A stretch of 64,000 nt of DNA, taken from contig NC_067205.1 of NCBI RefSeq assembly GCF_026262505.1, positions 25,487,693 to 25,551,692 of the forward strand. Direction: 5' to 3'. Positions 30,831 to 39,715 of the stretch are shown here, one piece after another (the stretch's first letter is position 1; each line of letters opens with the position of its first letter). The notes under the pieces were generated by a model. It worked only from the letters and a program-made list of their open reading frames with translations. It ran no database searches and was not told the DNA's origin. Origin of the DNA: Trichomonas vaginalis G3 (lineage: Eukaryota > Parabasalia > Trichomonadida > Trichomonadidae). The position numbers and the translations under genes were made by a program.

Positions 30831-33800
30831 AACTTCAACTTACGAATAAAGCTTGTTTTAGTCGTTATTGAGAAGTTAAACTTTTCAGCAAAGCAAGGAC
30901 TAGAAGACTTACATAAGTCAAATCCAATCTCTTGACCGTCATAAAGTGCTTTATATAACTTCATAACACTGAACTCAGAGTCTTTGTCAAATTTTCCTTG
31001 CGGAACCATTAAACCTTTATCTTCATCATAGAAACACTGAACAGAGTCAGGAAACATTTCATTAGCGGTTAAAGCAATAACATCTTGCTTCACGCCTTTC
31101 ATTCTGCAGTGAAATGCAACTTCATTTAAATCATTCGTGAGTAAGTCTATGTAAGTCTTCTTTCCACAAAATATTGACTTGTATGCTAAACTTTGTTTAT
31201 CTTTTGTGATTTCTGCAAAGTCGCTATGAAATTGACCAAGGTTTTTACCAATGAGAACTCTTCCATAACGTTTCTCAAACTCTTCAGCTAAACGAGGGAT
31301 ATCTTCATTGTAGAGATGCATACTGTCCGTATCGCTATAAAAGATGTCCATTCCTAAGTCCTCAGCAGTACAGAATACTTCACACATTATTCTCTTCGAC
31401 ATAGACAGAATGTTAACACCAAGTGGACAGAAGTTAAAGTGTCTGCAAATGCTTTTCGTTAGCTTGAAAATAGTTTTATCTGAACCATCCAAACCTTCGA
31501 ACTTCACTATATGGTTGTAGTTTCTGATGGCATATCTTATAGCATCTTTGTCATTTACTATGGTTATTTTTGACTCAATAGGAGATAGAATAGTTTTGCC
31601 ATAAATACTGTTCAGAATGAGCTTTATATTTTCTTGCAAAGGATTTCCTTCTTTCTTATACTTTAACCTTAACTCAAACAACTTCTTTACTTCATCTCTT
31701 ATTCTAATATCTCTGTTTCCATCGTAATAGTATCCTTGCAACACTTCACATTTGACACCTTGATATTTTATGAGGTCTTGTAATGTTATATGGTCAACAT
31801 ACATTAAACAGCAAGTGTTTGAACTTCTGGGAACGTTAAGTTCTGGATTTAGTTCAGGGTCACAAACTATTAAAGGAAAGTGTCTATGTATTCCAATCTC
31901 TGTTATCTTAATGAGAACAAAGAAGCCAGACATAAACTTTTCACCAATGGGTTCCTTTTGGTCGTCATCGAATAAATGTCTCATGAGATACTCTGTGCTT
32001 AGCATCTCATCCTTCATAACCTTTGGAATTCCTTCTAAAGTATAAAGTCTTGCTATAGCTGATGGATATAATGAAACAGCGTCGAAATCAGCAATGAGTT
32101 TCTTTTCGCTCTTTTGTTTCATGTTATCTGACAGCATACATCTTCCACCTTGAATACAGCGTGAAATAAATTCTCTTGGTTTATTTGAGAGGTCATATAA
32201 ATTTCCATTCGGGAAGTACACTCTGTTCTCAAATAATTTGTTAGCAATTGAACAAATACTAACGTAGTCATAAACGTTTAAATCAAATTCTTTCAATATG
32301 TCATTGCGGAACTTAACAAAACCTTCTCTTAAAATTCTTACATCTTGTTTGCAATAAAATGTGCTATACTTTTCTAAGTCGAAGTGGTTTTCATCTATTC
32401 TGCAACCTTTGATGGAATCTATGTTTTTCATGAACGTATCAATATCTTTTACAAACTTACACGCTTCAGAAATGACACCAGTTCTGTTGTCATTTGCTAA
32501 TAAAACATTGCTGTAGTAGTTGTATGGAAATACTTCTTTCGGTCCTGTTTGTAAGTTAAACATAGCAGGAAATAGTTTAAGCTTCTTATTTATAACACTG
32601 TAAGAGTCTTTTATAATAATTGCCCGTCCTTTATATAAGCCAGTTATTTGCATTGTTCGTGAACCTTTAATGATGGGAGTTCCTTTCACTTCTGTCATGT
32701 GTCTTAAGATGAAGTTTATATCATAACTGAGGTTATGGAAATATATTAAACTCTTGTCAGGAAGTCGTTCCAAAATTCTGTTGCACAGTTCTGACCCCAA
32801 ATGCTTTCACTCACTGAACCATCTTCACTGTCATAACAAATGTTAAAGGCTTTATGAAAGCCGTCTGTGCTACACTCAAAGTCAGCAAAGAAAATGTGCT
32901 CAGGAATGAACTTGCACTTATTTTTATTTACTTCTTTTGACTCGGCTTTCTTCTTCAGTTGTACACAATACTTTGGAGCATATGTCAAATCTTTAAATGG
33001 TGCAAGGTTCTGTTTATATAAGTCAGTCGTATATGTGAAAAGTTCTCCATAAGAAATAGGTTCGAAATATTTGCACTCCCACAATGTTTTCATAACATCC
33101 CATAACGGTGTTGTTCTATCATAACGAACTACATATTTGTTCTCTCTCTTTGTATAAATCTTCATCTGTTTCTCAATGTTCATTCCACCACAAGCTTTGA
33201 GAATTTCTTTATAATTTATGATAAAATATGTTGTCATTGGTAATCTTTCATTTAGCATGTAATGGTCTTCAACAAGAAGTAAGTCAATAGTTCGAACAGT
33301 TTTACATTCTTTTGGTATGTATCTCTTTATTTCATTATGTCTTGAGTCATTGAAGTAACCAATGGTAACATTAAATGCTATACCAGTTGCGTCAGAAATT
33401 TCTTGTACTTTACTTTGAGGAAAGTCTCTAACACGAATGACTTCTCTCATGGGGTCAATAGTTTCTTCATTTACTCCAGCCTGAATGCAAGCATAAACGA
33501 AGCAGTTATCTTCTGTCATAAGTGTTGCAGTTCTTTTGTTCAGTTCATTGAAGATTTGGTAGCGTTCAAGATTTATAGGTAATGTGCAAAGATACTTCCA
33601 GAACTGACCGCTTCTCTTCTTATAAAACTTCTTTTCACCATTATCTTTCCAAAAGCTTTCTATAAGTGCTGGGTTTCCTGTTTGCTTAAGAGCTTCCAAA
33701 ATGGCTTTCTGGTCATTTGTCAGTGTGCTTTCATCTCTATATGGTCTCTTTTTTGGTTTGCTTTTCTTTACATCTGACATCGTTAAGCCTTCATATTCTG

Positions 33801-34606
33801 TTAAATCATACATCTTTATTTCAGTAAGATTCTTTATGTTTGTCAAGAAGAAGTCATAGTGCATTTCAACAATACCTGCAGCATTTGCTTCTCTCTCTGA
33901 TATAAAGTTCTCCTTCAAGAGCTGATGTAGTAATGTTCCAATATTATTGAGGTTTAACGTAGAACATTCATACTTTCCACCAAGTTTATAACATACCATC
34001 CATCTCTGTTGTGAGTTTTATTTTAATCTTCTCTAAGAGTCTCATGAAAACCTTACCGAAATGTTTGTGTAAGTAGTCTCTGTTTGGTTCATCTAAAGCT
34101 TCGATGTTAAAGTCAATGAGTCTATTGCCTGACTTCACATTTCTCTTCCTATTCTCTTCATCTTTCTTTAACCATCTCTCACCTTCTTTTGGTTTGTCGT
34201 CAATGGAACGAAGGACATCGTTAGCTTTGCGAACTTGTTCTATAGCGCTCTTAAACATCTCTCTTCTCTGTTGTTTCAGTGTGTCGTCTCTTCTTCTTGT
34301 TTCACCAACGTTTGCATTTGTTAGGTCAAACATTTCTCTTCTTACTTCATGAGGTACTGAACGTCTATGATATAAGTCAATAGCAACGTCATTTAAAGGA
34401 AATGCTCTTGCATGGACTTCGTCCTCGCCGCGTTGCGGCTTTATGAACTCATGAATTCTATCATAACTTATTGCACCATTATAGTCATTGAGGATGTCAG
34501 CGAGTGCTTTTTTGTTTGTTGCGTAATGCTTTGCAACATCTATATTAGCTTCTGTAAGAAGTTGTTTTATTTCCGAGTGTTCTAACTTAGACAACTTCCG
34601 ATACAT
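30827..34606 (-). pseudogene. Maverick B protein-primed DNA polymerase B, broken
   Basis: All key family B motifs are recognisable: exonuclease FADFECS, YFHNLSYDINF, YCKQDVRIL; polymerase DFDAVSLYPSA (A), LILNSIYGKT (B), YSDTDSMH (C). The length fits protein-primed Polinton polymerases (over 1,100 codons). About two breaks. An in-frame 27-bp double-hairpin insert adds nine codons to the N-terminal region. Confidence 0.9.
34414..34440. repeat. 27-bp double-hairpin insert in the polymerase gene of B
   Basis: Hairpins GGAC-TTC-GTCC and GCCGC-GTT-GCGGC separated by two bases, the reverse-strand form of the same layout. Alignment to C shows an exact 27-bp (nine-codon) insertion with the flanks unchanged. 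Confidence 0.85.
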
Positions 34607-34689
34607 CTTTAGTAGGAAAAAAAAAATATTTTTTGAAAAATTATTAGATTTTTAAGTTATTTTTCAAATAATTTAATATTTTTATTTTA

Positions 34690-35163
34690 ATGAAACACAT
34701 GCAAGATTGCAAGTTCTTTTCATACAATGCTCTCGCTACTGCCATCAAGAATGAGTTCAATAATGCTTCAAATGTTAATGTTATCTTTAACAAGAAGTTT
34801 GTGAAAGAATCTAAGTTTGGTCAGTATGTCAGACCATTAGCTATTGTCATTGACCGCAAACGTTATACTTCACAAGAGTTAGCAGTAGTTTTGAAACAAA
34901 AGAGTTTCTTCGTGAATGTCAAAGATACTCATTATACTGTCATAAAGAACTCTAACGTTGACTTCTTCAGTATTGCTTTAAATCTTTCCGAACAGAAAGA
35001 ATATAAGAAAGGTGAAACAAATGTGAAATATTATCCTTCATCTCTGAAGACAATAACGAACAAAGATGTTATACAGAAATTCTTACCAAAGGTTGAAGAA
35101 GCTTCTATTGACATTGACGAAGGAAGTGAAATGGTTGAAGAAATAGACCCTGAAGCTTTATAA
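34690..35163 (+). CDS. Conserved Maverick protein, 157 aa (B)
   Basis: Nearly identical to the C copy, divergent from the polymerase. It marks the left border of the variable cassette slot: after its stop B and C share no gene until the integrase. Confidence 0.65.
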   Translation: MKHMQDCKFFSYNALATAIKNEFNNASNVNVIFNKKFVKESKFGQYVRPLAIVIDRKRYTSQELAVVLKQKSFFVNVKDTHYTVIKNSNVDFFSIALNLSEQKEYKKGETNVKYYPSSLKTITNKDVIQKFLPKVEEASIDIDEGSEMVEEIDPEAL

Positions 35164-35189
35164 GAAAAATATATTTTTGAATAACTGAT

Positions 35190-35537
35190 GGTGTCACCAC
35201 GTCACCATGTGTCACCAGGTTAATTAACTTCTCTTAAAAATGATGACAACATGACATTTTGACAACAGGTACGAAAGGAGGAAGGCATTTATGAATTATT
35301 TTTGAATAACTGATGGTGTCACCACGTCACCATGTGTCACCAGGTTAATTAACTTCTCTTAAAAATGATGACAACATGACATTTTGACAACAAGCCCGGA
35401 AATATATTTTATCATTAATGATTTCGTAAATGTTTTCATTAATGATTTCGTTAATGTTTTCAGTGTCACCACGTCACCATGTCACCAGGTTAATTAACTT
35501 CTTTTAAAAAGTGTGACAACATGACATTTAGACAACA
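35190..35537. repeat. Iteron array, three copies, left of the helicase cassette
   Basis: Three copies (35190-35267, 35316-35392, 35463-35537) of a ~77-bp block with GTGTCACC-type boxes, the palindrome GTTAATTAAC, and TGACAACATGACATTT. The orientation is opposite to the four copies beyond the gene. Confidence 0.85.
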
Positions 35538-35574
35538 CAGCAGGATTAATGCAAAAATAAATTCAAATCATACT

Positions 35575-37886
35575 TTATAAAGCTTCATTTACAGGTATTT
35601 CATCGTCAGTAAATGAATCCTCATTATTGTTTGGTTCAACCTGTTTATATAATCCTTTCATTTCTTCTTTCAAAACATAACACCATGTTTGTTTACCATC
35701 TATTCTTCTCTGTTTCCTTTCACATTTATCTTTAATGCTCATTTGAAAGTTTTTGTCTTTCATGTCTGATGGTTTGCAGAATAGAGCATTTTTACACGTC
35801 ATACCTGCACACAATTCATCATAATGTGTATTTATCCATACATCTAAAGGATTTGTTGATAATTCAATTAAATCTTGTTTGGCTTCAGTCATCGGTATGA
35901 TTCGTACATTAAATGATGAAAGGTCATATTGCATAAAATATGTTAGTAAATTATCATAAAATTCCTTTGTGCATGAATCCATTAAATTCTTGAAGTAATC
36001 AAATTGACCCTTGAATTTACCATTAACTCTTAAAACTACGTATCTTCTGTCTCCAACTTCAATTTTGACAGGGTAGACGTTGTTAGTTACGAAAATGAAG
36101 TTTGCAACGTTCTGAGCTGTTCTTCTGGGTTGATTCTTTTCATTAATTCTAATCTCATTATCCGTTATAATTGATTTCAAAGCGTTGAAGTTTGCAAGTC
36201 TGTCTTCACCTACATTCTTGAGTTCATTAAGTACAAGAAACATTTTTATTCTCAACTACTGAATTGAAATTACCCGTTAGCTCACTTATTTCGGTAATTT
36301 TTACATGAATAACCAGCGAGAAGTTCAGAAATAATGTCTGTAAATCTGTTTTTACCTGTTCCCTGAAGTCCTTTCAAAATAATTGCTGTTTCATTCTTGA
36401 TTCCAGGATGTTGAATCATTGATGCAATCCAGCCGAGAAGGTATTTATACACTTCATCGTTATTATCACAAATGGCTTCTTTAATGAAATTCATAAACAT
36501 CTCAATTTTTGAGTAATCTGGTTTTTCGAGAACGTTGTATTTATAACCCTGAAACGTTGAGAAAACATCTGGAGAATCAGATTTAAAGCAAACACCCTTA
36601 ACGGTTAATGAGGATAATTGATTTAGTAGTACGTCCCATGCTGTTATGGTTTTACCTTCTTCTTTAAATAATTTAATCATTTTGAGTGACTCTTTCATGT
36701 TTGATTGAAGAACGAATGATATTTGATTCATTTTGTCGTGGATATTATAGTCCTTTTGAATGAAATATTTGTTTCCACAATCTACAAAACGGATTACATG
36801 TGATAAATCCTCAATTACTTCAGAACTGTTTTTATACTGATGATTTTCAGCCTTGCGTCTAATATCTGTTATCAAAAACGAGTCATCAAGTTTTATATCA
36901 AATGTTATTTTTGGCTTACGTAATAAAGGTAAAACGTATTCATCATAATATTCCTTTTGATATAGTTTTAGAATCTTCACTAAAACAAATGGAGAAGTCA
37001 TTAAATGAGCATATCTACTACGTGCTTTTTCAAAATTACTTTTTGCATTTTCAGTTAAATTGCAGAAGTTATAAACGTTATCGTAGGCTTCATTAATTAA
37101 ATGATTAGGTAACGAATTAATAGCTTGAAACAGTGTGAATAATGTAACTTCTTTTTCTAAATTCATGTTTCCACCGTCATTATGTACTTCAAAATCACTA
37201 ATACCATCGACTATGCTTTGAGCTAGTTTATCGTCAATGTTTACATCTTTGTTTTCATTCATGATAGTCTTTATTTCTTCATTCTTTTGTTCAACTCTTA
37301 CATTAATATTCAAATCATTTAATATATCATTCGCTGTTCTAGTTAATGTTGAATCATAACTTCCACGAATGAATGAGTATGTTTTGATTGGTTCTGTTGC
37401 ATTCTTGCGAACTCTTGAATCAGCCATAACTACTAAAGAACGCTTTGATTCATCCATTGAAGTCATTATGTCAATATCATAATCATTGCAGGAATAGCAT
37501 TTAATCATTCTGTTCGAAACTGAATAGAAGAAATTAGTGTTACAATAAATGTGAAGACCTCCTGAAGCAGTTTTAACGATAACATCTTTATCCGAAAGTT
37601 TTGATAAAATATCTTTTCTAACTGTTTCTTTAAGTTCATCATTGTACGATTTATTGATATCGACATCTATAATCGTTAAATTTGAAATTTTATTTACTAA
37701 TAAAGCCATACCAGTTTTCCTTCCTCTTCCTCCATCGTGTTTGAGGTAGTTATGTAAATCAATCTTGTTTTCACCAATTCTTTCGTTGAGGATTTTAGTT
37801 TCTGCCACAACTAATTCCTTAGCTAATGAATCAATAACTTTTTCATCAGAAATGATAAAGTTGCTGTTGTTGTTTGTTGCCGTCAT
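35575..37886 (-). pseudogene. Prim-pol/D5-like SF3 helicase (B cassette), broken
   Basis: The N-terminal part looks like a bifunctional primase-polymerase (TIIDVDINKS and GGLHIYCNT). The middle is a D5-type linker region and the C-terminal part an SF3 helicase with Walker A GLQGTGKN and the FIFVTNN motif. Such proteins initiate replication in viruses and plasmids. The gene is broken (about one break). It replaces the KilA-N/313-aa pair of C in the same slot. Upstream motif AAAACTAACTTTATTTTT at 37919-37936. Confidence 0.82.
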
Positions 37887-37960
37887 TTATATAGGAATAA
37901 AAAAATAAAAATAATTTTAAAACTAACTTTATTTTTGGACTGCATCAAATTTCCTGGACT

Positions 37961-38475
37961 GTTGTCTAAATGTCATGGTGTCATCATTTTTAAGAGAAGT
38001 TAATTAACCTGGTGACACACGGTGTCGTGGTGACACTGAAAACATTTATGAAAACATTTACGAAATATTAACGTAAACATTAATGATAAAATATATTTCC
38101 GGGCTTGTTGTCTAAATGTCATGTTGTCAGTAATTTGAAGAGAAGTTAATTAACCTGGTGACACACGGTGTCGTGGTGACACTGAAAACATTTATGAAAA
38201 CATAAACGAAAACATTAACGTAAACATTTACGATAAAATTTATTTCCTGGACTGTTGTCAAAATGTCATGTTGTCAGTAATTTTAAGAGAAGTTAATTAA
38301 CCTGGTGACACACGGTGTCGTGGTGACACTGAAAACATTTATGAAAACATAAACGAAAACATTAACGTAAACATTTACGATAAAATTTATTTCCTGGACT
38401 GTTGTCAAAATGTCATGTTGTTAGTAATTTTAAGAGAAGTTAATTAACCTGGTGACATAGTGACGTGGTGACACT
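37961..38475. repeat. Iteron array, four inverted copies, right of the helicase cassette
   Basis: Copies at 37961-38038, 38106-38184, 38253-38330 and 38401-38475, about 147 bp apart. Each has TTGTC-AAATGTCATG, GTTAATTAACCTGGTGACA and GGTGACACTG boxes, inverted with respect to the left array. The spacers are rich in AACATTAACG-type repeats. Confidence 0.85.
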
Positions 38476-38561
38476 GAAAACATTTATGTTAAAATAAATG
38501 GTACCATTAATGATATCATGACTGTTCTCATTCATGTCTGATTTACATCCAACGAAAAAGT

Positions 38562-39647
38562 TTAGAAGAATTTTCTTATTCTTTCTGGCTTATTTTTGTC
38601 TTTCCAGTACTCCCGCTCTAATGGACCCAGATGAGTTGGCTTCGACTCTCTCAAGTTCTTAGATGGTATAACATCTTCAACGCCTCCTTCATATCTTACT
38701 TTATAAGTGTCATCGTTTATGTTGTAGCCAAGTATTTCAATAACCACTCCTCGCTTTGCTTCGTCAATGGTTTCAGCAAGTTTGCCATTACTACTTTCGA
38801 CTAATTTATGTCGAGGGTAAAATGCAATGGAGTCGTCAGCAGCTTTTATAAGATATCCATTACCTTGTGTAGAGTCTACGATATAATAATTTCGACTTAA
38901 CCTTAAACATTTCTTTGTCAACGGTTTGTCGTCAAGAACTACACGAACTTTTGTACCAGGAATGAGGGTAAATTGTGTTGAATTTCTGATATTTTGTGTT
39001 TGACTTCGTTTCTTTTGTATATACTTTTCTTCTTGTTGTTGTGTCATTGAATTTGGTGTATGTCCTGTTGTAGAATGTGTTGAGGAATTATATACTTCGA
39101 GAAAGTGTTTCATTGTTTCTTCGGTAAAGTCTCGCTCTTGGTTTAAATCTCTGAGCGTTCTTATGAAGCGGTTTATGATGCCGAGTATGTTTTGGTTATG
39201 GTCTTCAGTAGTGTAGTGAGTTATGTTATGCTTAATGAGAAATTCTGTGATTTCATTACTGATGTATGCACCGTCTTGGTCTGATGTTAATGAAGTGGGA
39301 TGATGTTCTGCCACGAACTTTTGTAAAACTCTTAAAACTTCATGAGTTCCTTTATTTTTCATTGGATATGCATATGCTTTGCGAGTGTTAACATTAATGA
39401 AGATGAGGAATGGTTTATGTCCTCCTTTTCTGCTTTGAATGAGAGTGTCAAATTGGTATGCGTCAGGAGCGTTGGAGTAAATTGGTAAAAAGTAGTCGTA
39501 AGGGTTTATTTTTGTTTGATGTACAACATTTTTGTCAAAGAACCTTTTCACTTCAGCTCTGTTAGTAAATCCCCAACTCTTTGCAGCTTCATTGAACTTC
39601 TTAAATGACCTCCATGGATGTTGTTCGAATACTTCTTTCAAGCTCAT
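38562..39647 (-). CDS. Maverick retroviral-type integrase, 361 aa (B)
   Basis: Same length as the C copy and well above 90% identical, with the rve core and chromodomain-like C-terminus. Frame open. Right border of the cassette slot. Confidence 0.9.
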   Translation of the reverse strand: MSLKEVFEQHPWRSFKKFNEAAKSWGFTNRAEVKRFFDKNVVHQTKINPYDYFLPIYSNAPDAYQFDTLIQSRKGGHKPFLIFINVNTRKAYAYPMKNKGTHEVLRVLQKFVAEHHPTSLTSDQDGAYISNEITEFLIKHNITHYTTEDHNQNILGIINRFIRTLRDLNQERDFTEETMKHFLEVYNSSTHSTTGHTPNSMTQQQEEKYIQKKRSQTQNIRNSTQFTLIPGTKVRVVLDDKPLTKKCLRLSRNYYIVDSTQGNGYLIKAADDSIAFYPRHKLVESSNGKLAETIDEAKRGVVIEILGYNINDDTYKVRYEGGVEDVIPSKNLRESKPTHLGPLEREYWKDKNKPERIRKFF

Positions 39648-39715
39648 TTATGTAAAGTTAAAGATTTTATTCAAGACGGTAAGCCTTGATCCAAAGGGTC
39701 TAGGCTCAAGCGCGT

